Part shown: piece after piece, positions 1 through 13,000 of the stretch
Numbering within the stretch: position 1 is the first letter of the stretch
Layout: each line of letters starts with the position of its first letter
Assembly: GCA_907163375.1 (NCBI GenBank)
Contig: CAJQUW010009227.1
Location: 186,001 to 250,000, forward strand
Direction of reading: 5' to 3'
Length of the DNA stretch: 64,000 nt
DNA from: Prostheceraeus crozeri
Lineage: Eukaryota; Platyhelminthes; Polycladida; Euryleptidae
Translations under genes and position numbers: made by a program
The notes under the pieces: model-generated
Databases searched by the model: none
Seen by the model: the letters and a program-made list of their open reading frames with translations, nothing else
Told to the model about the DNA's origin: nothing

Positions 1-998
1 GCTGGGCTAACTCGCTCTTCAAGAAAGTCAATTTTTCAAGAATACAAAAACTATAAAACGTAATGCTAACACTTGCGATAATTTATCCATCATAAGCACA
101 ATTCTCATCACTTCAAACTCGGATACTTTTATATTTTAAATTTTCAGCTATCCTGTCCAGTGCGGCCTTCAGTTTAACTTGCAATATCTATGCTAATGAG
201 TTCATTTTAGATAAAGCGTTCTTAACATTTGCGACGCATCAATATAAAAGCAACCGATAAAAAATAACAATGAGAGTATCAATGGTGAACTTTCCCATGA
301 CTTTTAACATGCATTGTCAGTGTTATACATTAGAGATTTCGAAGACTCAGTTTACGCTACTCAACTTAGATGTCATGGCTGTTTACACAAATTGCAGAGT
401 CAACACATGATTTCATTCATGACCGCACTTATCGCGCATCTAATAGCAGTTTGATAAGTTGCGCGGCTTCCGTAGAGGATCACTCATTTAATTTTCACTA
501 AGACTGATTCGGGAGAATATTTTGAAGATTTTGCATGTAAATCTCTCACAAAGCGGCGGTTATCAGATTTCCTCTTCCTGTTCACGGAGATCGGCGTCTA
601 TTCCATATTCACACCTACACGGCCTCTCATTCGTCCGCTTACAGCCAAGGAGCTTCATCACATGTACGATGTCCAGCGAAACGTCGCGAGTGAGAGGGCC
701 ACCCGACCTGAGTGATACTTAAGGAAATTTTTAGAATCCCTCTCTTATTATTTTTGAAATCCCAAGATATTGGGAATCACGCTGCCACGTGAGAACTTCC
801 CAGAGAACGGTGACTTCATTCACTTCACAAACGACGTAAGAAGGGAATTGCAGCAAACGACGAATAGCTTTTCCTTGTTTGTTGGAGTGTTAGCTGATCC
901 AATCGGTGTGACCTCAGAAGTGTGTCGTCTGTGAACTTTTGACACATTCATTTTAGTTCAGTGCTCACCCACCGAGACGCTTTTATACTCATCGCACC
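1..998 (+). other. Upstream region of the FTP-Ig gene
   Basis: No convincing coding exon or known repeat is visible. The last part before 999 probably holds the 5' untranslated region and promoter. The stretch TTTTATACTC at 980-989 is slightly TATA-like, but it lies within 20 bases of the start codon, so it is unlikely to be the TATA box of this transcript. No transcription start can be assigned from sequence. Confidence 0.4.
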
Positions 999-1131
999 AT
1001 GGAATTGTTATGTTTTAACTTTATCACCGTCAGATTGCGCCGGACTATGTCCTCACCGAAATCAGTATTTGTGATTTTATTCTTTTTATTTTTACAAAGA
1101 AGTGCAGAGTCAAGCTCAACGTCATGTGAAG
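999..1131 (+). CDS. Exon 1: signal peptide
   Basis: The ATG at 999 sits in a strong Kozak context (CACCATGG). A second in-frame ATG at 1047 would give a shorter and more typical signal peptide: MSSPK, then the hydrophobic core SVFVILFFLFL, then a likely cleavage site after QRSAES. With the first ATG the n-region is about 21 residues and contains RLRR. The donor is GAAG|GTGAGT at 1131/1132, phase 1, which matches the exon 2 acceptor. It is assigned to the gene because of the phase match and because the downstream domains are extracellular types. The 8.2-kb gap before exon 2 could hide a further small exon. Confidence 0.7.
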
Positions 1132-4012
1132 GTGAGTGTATATCTAGACATGAAATGAGTAAGAATTGTAGTGAATACCATATGAAAACTCATGGCATTG
1201 CAACAGACAGGCGCGTAAAGTCAGGATTTTCGCTCGGGGAGGATGATTTTCAAAATTGCATTCTTACATATAAGGCTGCTACGTAGTCGATCTTTGTCAA
1301 TCTCTACTTGAAGATCTCTCATAAGTCAGCTACAAAGACTGCTTAATTATCTGCGACAGAGGAGTTACACTTAAATGTTTCCTTGAATGTCTAGTGATTT
1401 GTGGATGAATATGTGAATGATTACGAAGTCTGCAGAGCTGATCATGAAGAACGGACCACCTGCATTATGCTTAAAATCAATCAATTCTCATATCTTCCAA
1501 CAACTTGTTATACATTATTCGAGAGCTTACATTCTCAGGTTTCAAGTATGATTGACTTGGACCTGTTATTGTATTCGCTGAGCAGTGCTCAAGCTTATGA
1601 AGATTGCTCAATTTACAAATCGTAACTTTTCAATAAGATAACATGTGAATATGATAATGAATTAAGCACTGGAAGAACGAGTATTTTCTGAGCCTTCATT
1701 TGATATACTGGTCATCAAAATCGATGAACTGGGAAAATAGTGATATCGTAAAGTTATCACAAAACCATGACTCATTTGTCTGAAAATGTTATATGCTCAC
1801 TTTTTTCATCAAAATGTTCATGTTTGGTATCTTCAGAATCCTTGCAAAAGTTGTTTTTTCAAACTTCAACACTTTTCTTATTACTACTAAAGTACACAAA
1901 GACCATGCAAAGTGAGCGAAGGTTCAAAAGAACACAAATTAGTGAATACATGTCTTTGTTCTCTCACAGTGACTACAGATTTTTTACCTTGCATGCTTGT
2001 TGTGCAGCGCGATGACAATCAATTGAGTATCAGCACAATTCAGGTGGTCCGATTTTTATCAGGCCTTTCTACATGTATATAATGCTGTTGGCTACACTAT
2101 ACAGAATACATGAACTGCAGCACTGAAATTACAGACAGGGACAAAGAGAATCGTGAGTTCTAGTCAGTGTTTAGTTAGCGAATGAAATAAGTTACATGTA
2201 ATTGTCTTTATTTTTGGATAACTTCTGATGTACTGCATAACCAAAAATTTTCACTAAATGAGTAGCTCCACTTGAAATATGTCACTTACTCGAAAGTCAA
2301 AATGAAAATAGATTATTAGAAAGGCAGTGGATCGCATGAAAGAAAATGATAAAAATTGAGCTTGTGATCACAGATTGATGAATTTCGTTCCCATCTTTTG
2401 CTTGATTAATCTGCATATAATCCATTGTCAGTTATCTTGACCAAAATGATATTCAGAAATGCATTTAAAATATTTTATAGGCAGCTGTATGATTTCAGCG
2501 ATGCCATTGATTTTTGAAAATTGATCGTCATTTTGAATTAGTTATCTATGAAAATGAGGTCTTCTGATGACGTAAATGATAGGTTTCTGAAAAGGCTTCT
2601 TCTAAGTCGTTCATACCTTTACTGAAATGATTTTTGATTTTCTTTTTTAAGTAGCAAATGAGAGATTATTATTATTATTATCTGGAACACACTAGAATGC
2701 ATAGGATTTAAACACACTCATTGTTTGCCAGTTTATCAAGATCCCTCCGCTCTGTTCGTTGGACTTTCAAGACTTAGCCTATTACTCACGACAGACACTC
2801 ATTTCATCTACAATTCATTCACGGAAAGACAATGAGGCCTTGTTGCATATTGTCATTGCGTCCATTTGGAGGTACAAATAAATGGAAAGATTTCTTCTGA
2901 TAATTCCACGAATGAGTTAGGAAAAAGGGCAACATTGAGGACACATTCACGTGTGGCTGATGATTTGGAATGCTACTTGTTGCTGTAATGAATTGTCGCA
3001 ATTCGTATATTTCTCATTTCCTCATTCCCCGATCAACTAATATAATGGAGGTCGACTTATATGCCACTTCTTTATACAAAGCTCTCTGGTTGGAGTGCAA
3101 AATCAGACAGGGCGCTTGTCTAGAAGGGAAGCATAGCATGTTGAATGCTAATAAAGTGGTACAATCTGCTGACATAGTTATCGAAAAATAAGCAGCCGAT
3201 TCAGCAGTTTACCCAGACCTTAGGCGCGAAGAACAATGCCTTAAACTTGCTATCAAGGCAAGGGACGATGAATCTCATCTCCTGCATGGATGCATTTCCG
3301 GTAATGTGAGGCCAACAAGACGACTCAAATCCAGAAGAATATTATCGGACAAAATGAATGACCTCCTCTCCACAGGCAACGACCATCAAAGGTGTCATAT
3401 CGAACGTACGTGGCGAAGTAGTTGTAATAACTCTAGCTGTCAACCGCGACGATTTCTGCCGACTCCAACTCCAAAGCCACCCGGTCATGACCTAAACAGA
3501 AAGACCTGGGTACTCCTAAATCGACTAAGAAGTGGATTTGGGAGATACAAAGACTTCCTATTTCTCATCGGCCTTCCACCAACCAATCGTTGCTTCTGCG
3601 GAGACCCGCAGACCCCCTCCCATGTTCTCCAATGCACCTTTATTGACATTCGCGGAGACATGGTGTCGGTTGACGAACGCTTCCGATCGTGGATTGAAGA
3701 AACCTCTCTGACTTTATAATCCTTTTCATTCTTCTCACTTCCTGTCCATATTTTGTATCTGTAATTGTCTATACGAATATATATATATGATCATAAGTAA
3801 TCGCCATGAGACTTAATGATAAAGATAAATTAAAAAATTCAACGTAGTCTCAAGACAAAATTGTTTATTCACGAATTTTCGTCTAAGACTTCATCAGGTG
3901 AACGAAGTAAATGTCTTCATCACATTTACTTCGTTCACCTGATGAAGTCTTAGACGAAAATTCGTGAACAAATAATTTTATCTTGAGACTACGTTGAATT
4001 TTTTTAATTTAT

Positions 4013-4043
<31 letters not shown>

Positions 4044-7000
4044 GCAGTTTACACACCAGAATTTACGAAGTTTCAGTGACTGTCAAAAGGTGGATCACAC
4101 AGCACAGAGAAACAGACGATGATAAGTTCTCCAGCGAAGTTTGTGAACGATTTTTTCGTGTGCCTGCTATCTTCTTAATTATTGATCGGAAGGAGTGACT
4201 TCATCGAGAAAGCTTGTGCTCAATGATATGAATTCTTCGAATCTGACGGAATTGTGGCGGTCGAAGCATTTTGGAAGAATTCACAGCAGTCTGTAAAGCG
4301 GTGAAATATTATTTTTGCCATTTAACCGATATATGTCAATTTTTTTCTACCCACTTGGTAAGTTCCTGTCTGCACCATTGCTTTGAATCAGTTTGCACTC
4401 TAAATAAACCGACGCCCTTTAAGCAATCTGATTTTGTAGGTTGGAGATGTAAATTTATCTACTTAAAAATCTAAGAATCCCAGATGCTCAAAAGTCGGAA
4501 GAAGCCTAAATTTATCTGCTGACATCTCAATCGTGTGATCATTTTGATGCTAATAAAGTATTTTCGTTTTGCTACGACACTAGTGTAACTAAAACTGAAT
4601 CCCTTTATGTTGAAACAGTGAACACGGTAAATAATTATGTAATAAGCAATAGATAAAGGTCGACGAGTGAACTGTTCACTTGAATAATCTGACTTTGACA
4701 TTTCTTGCTGAAAATAAGAAGAAAATTTACTTCTAAAAGGAAGGAATTTGAAAATCTCGAAAAGGGTCCACTTTTGAAAATCGATCACTTCTGTAAGAAA
4801 TGGACCACTTTCAATTAGTTCAAGTGGGCCCTATTAATGCATCTCGGGGTCATTATTTGTTCCTTGGGATATAGATTTCCCATGCCTGCCGCAGAAAGGG
4901 CGACTGATCTGATAGCTTATCAATTTTATAAAGTTTTTCAGAATGCGACACCATGTAAATCGATAGACATAAGCATTAACTGTTATGTCACATAACCAAA
5001 TAGTTGATATGCTAAAATGTACATAACATTCACTCATATTAAGATAAAGCAATTAATAAATGGCATTTTGAAAATAATCTGCAAACTGCTACGAGCATAT
5101 TTCCAAAATCAATACCATGACCTCCGTAGAACTCTCTACTATTGACACGCATGAGAGTGATTATTTGCTTGCGGTTTCAGCAAGCTAAAGGTTGTGCGCT
5201 GGAAAAATCTTGGAGAGGCGAATGTGAATGTATTCCAGAATGATAGACGCCATCTGCAAAAGATGAAATTTTTCATCAGTTTATTGTTGAGTGAAGAGTG
5301 TGGAATATCCTAAAACAACTTGAGTAGCAAACTTTGTTGTGAAATTTGCTAATGTTCATGTCATTTCATTAAAATCATTATCGTCTGCATGAATTTCACA
5401 GACTGTTTCTTTATCTCTATTCCTGTGAGAGCTGAAGTACCGGAAGTGCCCAAACATGCTACAGAACGTTAGTAAAACCCTGGAATCTATGGAAACTATG
5501 GCCATAAATGTCATTTGAAATTGCTCGTAGGACATGACATGTATGAGAATGCATAAATTGTTTGCTTTATGGTACATTTGCGCTACGTGTCCAAAATGTT
5601 ATTTTCAACAACTTGGCAAAAAACATTGGTCAACTATCATTTCAATAAATACGTGTACCTGTACCGAAGCATTCATCTCAGCAGATAAATATAATGGATC
5701 TTTCAAAATATCGATAAGCATAAACATTGAATACCTGAGGCATAAATGTCTTAAATTCCTATCGTTGATAAATCCTGCCATGCATCAAGCTGCAATATAA
5801 ATACCCAAAGTGACCAATGTTTACTACGATTTAGTCTGAGAATTTGATGCGTGTGTTTTCAGACGTACTTCTATTATACACGACATTCCTCATTGTTTGT
5901 TGTCTGTAAAATGATGTTTCGATGCAAATCAAATGGAAGTAGTGGATAGAACCAGCTGTTCACAGACTGTTGTCACATCTGCATCTATTCATCCAATCTA
6001 GTTATTCCTTTAATATTTTAATCATTTTCAATCCATGAAATTTGTGCATATATGTACACTGTAACAAGTACTTAATACCAAAGTTGGAGAGGCCAGGTGT
6101 GGCGCCTCTGTCCTGATTTTTGCAAGGAATTAGCAGTAAACACCGACATCATATTTTTAAAATTTGAGCCCAGACTTCTCTATCTATATGTAGATGCGCA
6201 GCATTACTTTTGTGCCGAAATTTTAATATGCTGTGTATTAACCTTTTCAGCCCGGCTGTATAAAAATGCCCTGATTTGTATTCCGGCAAAGATGCAAGAT
6301 ATTGTTGAAACATAGAATTTATTTCAAAGATCACAATGACAGATGGCACTGTTCAAAGCAATCTATATGTAAAGCACTCACATCCGGAACAACGATAACC
6401 GGTTTCGCGGATTATCTCACCTGGATTGGCGTTTCTTCTGCACTTGGTCAAGTATTCGTCGCTGGAATCTCGCTGTATGAGATAATGGAATTTGTCTTCT
6501 ATTGCTTGATCCACTCAAGCGAAATAAGGAATCAACCACACTTCCAATGTATAGTTGGATATAATGTGTAATTCTGAGATCTTGGAAAATATTTTTTGGT
6601 CAAAACATAGCCGTTGACCACTCCGAACCTTTGAAGCAAATGTATAAGTTTCTTCGGCCAGACATATGATTTCCTACTGCATGAAATTGAAGACAACATT
6701 TGGTCAACTCAATTAGTACTATTCATTATCTTGTTGTAATCATCGATGCATTCTGGTTTGTCATATGTAATCAATTCGTGGTTTCTGTTGAATCGTTCTT
6801 TCTGAACGGTAGTTGCTGTATGAGCAGCACTCAACACAAAAACGTCATTATCAGCATACTTCACAATAAGTTACCCGATCATCGTATACTCGAATTCATT
6901 GGTTTTTGTAGATTGGTTGTTTTTAGTTTCTATTGGTGACATTCCAGCTCATTGGAAATGAGCAGATAAGTTGTTTAAAATCCTGCAGGAAGGGTGTGTG

Positions 7001-10000
7001 CGGGCGCTGCCCGCCCTTCGGCCTGAAAGGGTTAAAGTCGACCGAAAGACGCTTGAAAAAAGGATGAGAATCGATGCAAATTGCCAGGAGTATCTACAAC
7101 ATAAATAGCAATTAGTGCATGTTTAGCCGATGGCAAGTTAATTGACATTCCATAGATGACCACACAATTACTAGGCTAACTCTTCTTTCTTCTGCCGGCG
7201 CTGTGGCTTTGTGGCAGAGTTCTCACTCTGTATGCGTTCGGGAGACCTGCGTTCAAATCTCCGTCGGTCAAACCTAAAAAGGCCCTTAAAATATGTATAA
7301 TTTCTTGCTAAGTACTCAGCACAATAGAGTGAAAATGGGATAAATAGGCAAAAACTCGGTTGGATAAAAGAAAGTCGCTTGACTAATGTGCTTCCGAGTA
7401 TTCAATGTTCATATATCTTAGTCATTATGGAAGCTAGATAGTCCCTATTGACAACAAAGGTATGTCATAGTACATTGAATATCTAAAGAGAATGACAATG
7501 ATTAAGTCAATAAAGGACACCAACACCCTTGTTTCCCTTACCGCATTCGCCTGATCCAGGAATCGAACCGAAGTCCGCAGTGCAGACGAGCTCGCACCCT
7601 CCTCACTAGGCCACGCTGACGGTACAAAAGGAATGCGAGCGAAGGCAGAAGTCATCTCTAAGTGATATCGACAGCATATTGAATATCACCCTTGAAACAA
7701 GTAGTCTCTATCTAAACAAAACAAAAAGTTAAGGATAGGATGTAGCATGGAGTCAGCATGCAGTTTCACTTTACCTTCAGTGCCTTGCTAGCTTCAGTGT
7801 TGCTCGTAGGGGCCAGGAACCCAACAGGAACCAACTCTGATACCAAACAGCCAAATTATCGCTACCCCAGACACAGCCATCAAGCTACCGTTCTCGGACA
7901 CAGTGATTCATCATTACGGATTCCTAAGAATTCCTAAGAATTCATCATAATAGTGAATTCATTCTGAAGACAGGAATTTTCAGATAGACTTTCCTGACTT
8001 AGCCCTAACCTATTTTCCCATCATATTCCTTTAGAAATACCGTTTTTGATGGAACATCCTGTTTCCTTTTTGACATTTTTAATCATGCCTACCCCATCGA
8101 AGGCACGAAGCCTAGACAACAGCCTTCATGCGCTCGCAACTCTCACCAGGCTATGGTTAATAGACTCCGGACAGACTAGAACCTCAGACCTTCTTAACTT
8201 TCTTACCGAAACGCAACCTTGACGCCAACTGAGCTATCACCACATCAATGCCTATCATGCATGTACGTATATATTCCATTGGATCTGCTACAGAGAGATG
8301 TATCATATTGCACACGCATGTCCTTGCAAGATTCCCATTCATTTTCTGTGAATATCAAGTAATTGTGGGACACGGATTTTCATAAACCAATTTGTATTTT
8401 TAGATGTCCATATTGGACTCAACTTGATGACAAATATTTTCAATGTTTCCACGTGAAAGTTTCATGAGAATTCAATGATATATTGCCGAAAATGTTTGAT
8501 GCTTGTGGAAATGAACTATTTGGTTAGCTTCCTGTTTTGACAGCGGTATTATTGTTTTTCTTAAGTAAAGGTGTAGTACTTGTAAGTGGTAATCAGCTGG
8601 ATAGATGAACAAAAATCGCACGCATTTTCACTTAGATGTACTTGTCAACGGCTGAATCATTGGGTTAGAATCAGTCACATGTGCTATTCTAAACTTTTCT
8701 TTTGTTCTTCATGCCCCAACTTATAATTCCCCGGATGTGCCGCGACCTTGAGTCAATGTCCATTCTAGTCAACTTCAGCTAAACAAACTATTTCTATGAT
8801 AATGAACACATACGAACATAGTAAACAATCGATTCTGTGGCTGATATGAAACACGCTGAAGGCACATGTGGAGAACATGCAGGTGCGGTGCTGAAGGCAA
8901 GATGACGGACACGATGATGCAGCAGCAGTTAAGATGGTTTGGACACGTGGGCCGAGGCTCGGAGGACTTGGTGGCGAAATCTGCTGCATCAGTTTCTATC
9001 AAATTCTAAGATATTTTCATTTTTTGATAAAAATGGAATTCAAAATTTGAATTGGAAATTCAATATTGGAAAGAGCATACGCCATTGGTGTATGGACGAT
9101 TGACTCATTGAAACATCAAAATTAGAGCGAGGGGCATTAAGACCTCCCGACTCTTCAAAACTCAAAATATCCCGGGAAAAATGGGGCTAAATAGTATGTG
9201 TTGGATTTACGTTGCTTTTTTAGTTTTGCTAAAATAGGGTATTTCTTCTGTGTTTGGTTTCATATCGGTACTCTAATATCTTATATATTATCCAATATCT
9301 ATGGTTCATTCAATAACCTTCATTTTTCAGATTACTCTCACGTCACATCTCACATTGGCCAACAATACGCGCATCAGATATCCCGAGTGAAGCATGACGG
9401 ACTCCTCCACGAAAACAATGTCGTGGATAAAGACATTTATACGTGTACAAAGACCAAATGTCACGACGACATAATTCCTTGGTGGAGACTTGACATGGGC
9501 ACAGTGGTCAATGTGTCAAAAGTTACTCTTTTTCCGCCCTTGGAGGACAGTAAGTCACTGATTTTTTTATAGATTCATTTCGTTTAAGCTTTATGAAAGG
9601 TCTACATGAATGATTTGTTTGGTTCCCTTTAAAGTTGTGCTTTAATGACGATATTTTAATGAATAATATAAGCAAATTTACTATTGGCTTTATTTAGCAA
9701 AAAATATCGACAAAGAGGTCACTGCAAGGTTGCTAAGAACACCGAATTTCATCCACAACATTGATTTAAAATCTCAAGACTCCATTCTATTTGTCTTGGG
9801 ACCTGTAATTTTTTGCATACATATGAAAAATGAAATGTTTCATTATAGGACGAAATTTGGTGATAATCAACTGTAAATGATCTGAAAAGATAATAAGATG
9901 TCTTCTATCAATATGTGGTAATAGTCAACTGTAAATCTAAAATTGAATTAAATTGGTTTTCAAATGAAATGAATTTTAGACATAAATTATGTCGTGACGT

Positions 10001-13000
10001 CACCAAGTAAAAATGTGGAAATAATCGATATGATGACAATTGATACAGAATTAAATTCCTACTGAAAAGCTTCAGTATTAGTGACATTTCGCCTTAAAGA
10101 GCAGCATCATTATTCAGTTACACTAAGATTTATCAAATATCAAAAATTCCATAAAAATTCTATGGAAACCACTTCGCAAATTTAATCTTTACTAGCTACA
10201 TTTTGTTTTAGGGTGATAAAATTTTAGTCCACATGGAATGACAATAATTAATCTAAGAGTTGACCGCTGCAAACATGACTCGGTGATTCATGATAAAGAC
10301 GCTGTAGTGCATCCAAAACTCTACCCTTAGATGACTCACCACAACATTTTGTTTTTACATTAGCTAATTTGTAATCAAATAGTGATCTCCCGTGATAGCT
10401 ATACCAGTGGCAGTTCAGGAACAATGCTTTTGTCAGCGTCTCAGGTTTTATTGAAATAATACATAATTGCGAGTACATTCATGTACACATGAAAAGCGTT
10501 GTTTTATTTTAACCGATGGCCTCGTTGATTGGTCTTCGTTACCCTCAAATTGACGGATCATTTTCTTGGTGCTTGCAATTCCTCTCCCCCTCCCACAATA
10601 CTCCCTAGGTTACATGGATTTATCCAAAAATCCAATGTGCAATACATCCCTAGTTTACTGAAATCATCTTTTCGTTCATTAAAGATTCTAATATGAAGTT
10701 GTACATGTAAGTAAACAAAATTGGTCACGCTTGAAAGTCTTGATATTTTCCAGAGCCATCATGTTTCAAATTGCGTTGGAGTGTGAAAACAGTGGTTCTA
10801 GGAAACACACTAATATGTATGCATAGATGTCAGGTTTCTATTAGAGGTGTGCGTAGCCGACCCTGTCCGAATGCGGGCTGTGGTAGGGTTTACTTCCAGA
10901 ATGAGATGCTTTCCATTTATGTTAAAGTTAGTCGGGTCTTGTCCAGAATGGGATCCGGGCAGGATATTGTTGCCCCGCGGCCCGCTTCAATGGTATATCA
11001 GGTTAGTATACCTAGCCATTTGGATACATTAGAAACTTATGCTGGAACAATGAATTATCAAGATTCACTCTCATCATCAAGATCAAGATCATCAAGATGC
11101 TCTCCTGTTCCTAATTAAAGCATATGGGTTGCATATGCATATCCCTGCATGGTCCGATTCCCTTTCTAGTCAATCGCATTCGGATTGGTTAATAAAAGTG
11201 GAGTTTTTAATGACTCAAAATGTAAAATATTTTCGCTTTGTGTTCTTTTACTACTTATTCGTTTTCCGCCATTCCCTTGTTCATCATAACATCAAATCTA
11301 AGGTTTCATAAACTAAAATTACAATGACAAGTTATCAGGTTTTTGTCAGAGAGCAGTAGAACTATAGCGATTAGAAAATTATAATTCTTAAAATTCAATT
11401 GATAGACATGATAAAATGAAGCTGGTCTGGGGAGTTATTTGCATAAATCGACAAATGTCAAGATGGCTTGCAAAAAAATGAACAATTGCATTTAACACAA
11501 TTTATGTACTATACGTTATTCATATGCATAATAATTGCATATAATGATGGGTGTGCATGCTGTTGATTGATAGGCCTATAAAATAACGGTATTTGAAGTC
11601 AGCGTTTTACAATTTTATAGAATTACATACCAATCATATTTCTGTAACGTTCGGGTAAATATATGGAGATAACTGGTGACTAATTACTCAGTTCGGATTG
11701 AAATGGTCTGATCCGGTAGGGTTCGGGCTATAAGTGACGTGATCGGGTCGGGTTAGGGTTACTGATCGTGGCTCAGCAGTTTCTACAGGCAGCAGTCATT
11801 TCGATATGTCGACTGCTCCAGCATGAGTAGGCGATTTTATTAAAAACTATCCTGTATTCAGTGCGTTTTGCTAGAACTGAATGTAAATGCTGTTGATGCA
11901 AAACGTACACATACAAGTTGTCTTCCTCATCATTAAGCATCATTAAGTTCACAACAAACGAGACATGGAATTGAAAATTCAAGCGAAGTTTTCTAAATTC
12001 TGTATATTTCACATGCCTATATTTACGCAAGTGGCTGCATGTAAAAACTGTTCTCGTCTTTTACTGTGCATTGCGTGACTGGAAATTGTACCAAATAATA
12101 GTAATTTGAATTTAATATACAAAACAATCACATCGTGACGGAATTATATCCGTAAGTGTCAACCGAAGAGGTTAGACTTTCATGATTGATAAAGATGTGA
12201 AGCAAAAAAATTTGATTATTGGTTTTGCTGTGTTTATCTATGGTATTGTACATTTCATTAATCTAATTGAAATGTATGTGGGTATCAAAGTAGATCGAAA
12301 AAATGAGCTTGAAGGATTCGTATTTGACGATACACATGTACTGTAAATTCAAAGAGATTCTTGCACAACGACTGATGTCAATTTCAAGATTGACTGAAGT
12401 TTCTTGGTAAATTTGTGAAGTAGTGTGCTTATGAAAAGTAGTCATACGTGGAAGTTTCTCTGAAATTGATGTGCACTACTTTAATAATAAGCATATTTAT
12501 CGACATACGTGTCATGGATTTATTCTGATCAATATCGGATCCATCACAATGGTAGCCAGTGTGAATGAAACGGAAACACGGTGTGCACTTCATAAGAGAC
12601 CTACATGCAAGCTTATCTATCATATCCCTGGCTTTATCAACGATAACAACAGTCAATAGAACAAGATCAAAGAACTTTCTAAGCAAGATATGTGCCTGGC
12701 CAGATGAGGTGAACAGTGATGTTTACACTAATCTGGTAAGGGCTTCATATTAGGTCACTTGTGTAAACAGAAGCTCGAAAGTTCACTTAATTCTTGTATA
12801 ATCTACTTACTTGTTGTAATTGTACACAATCACTTCGCCTTTCTGTAATGATCTAGTTACATACAGTGTAGCATTATGATATCACAAAGAAGCCTAAATT
12901 GCATTTACTTGAATCATGACCTGAATACTTGCAACGAAAATATGGATGTTACATTGTTATCACAGAATTTGACAGGTCGTCTCTTCTTCTGTTTGGCCAG

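Larger units (their letters stand above)
3212..4043 (+). mobile_element. 5'-truncated LINE fragment (ORF2 C-terminus and 3' tail) inserted in repeat family 1
   Basis: An open frame from about 3192 to 3718 encodes a non-LTR reverse transcriptase C-terminal region: a segment with TWVLLNRLRSGFGR, then a Cys-His motif NRCFCGDPQTPSHVLQC, typical of the end of ORF2 in Jockey/I-like LINEs. The stop at 3717-3719 is followed by a short 3' UTR and a (TA)n tail ending at 4043. The 10-base direct repeat AGCAGTTTAC occurs at 3203-3212 and again at 4043-4052, as expected for a target-site duplication. The polymerase and endonuclease parts are absent, so this is a dead 5'-truncated copy. Confidence 0.75.
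3130..4440 (+). repeat. Unclassified interspersed repeat family 1, copy 1, interrupted by an insertion
   Basis: Segments 3130-3210 and 4045-4440 together match 13005-13471 along their length (shared blocks include ATCTGCTRACATA, GAAGTTTCAGTGACTG, GATCGGAAGGA, GGAATTCACAGCA and AAGTTCCTG). A third copy lies on the minus strand at 58660-58920. Between the two segments sits an insertion of about 835 bp. No terminal repeats or transposase could be recognised. A short open stretch after GTTTCAGTGACTG reads VSVTVKRWITQHRE in this copy but is broken in copy 2, so coding origin is unproven. Confidence 0.7.
1132..9330 (+). other. Intron 1 (8.2 kb), repeat-rich
   Basis: Intron between the signal-peptide and first FTP exons. 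Stretches 1132-3129, 4441-6237 and 7667-8610 show only short chance ORFs and an (ATT)n microsatellite at 2665-2681. The rest holds repeat family 1, a LINE fragment, a fold-back, a piggyBac relic, two SINEs, repeat family 2 and LINE debris, listed separately. Confidence 0.7.

Noticed and set aside
10840-11760. Possible DNA element between GC-rich CGGGTCGGG-like blocks and a TAGAGGTGTGC end
   Set aside because: No matching inverted end or duplication could be found by eye; too weak to list as an element.
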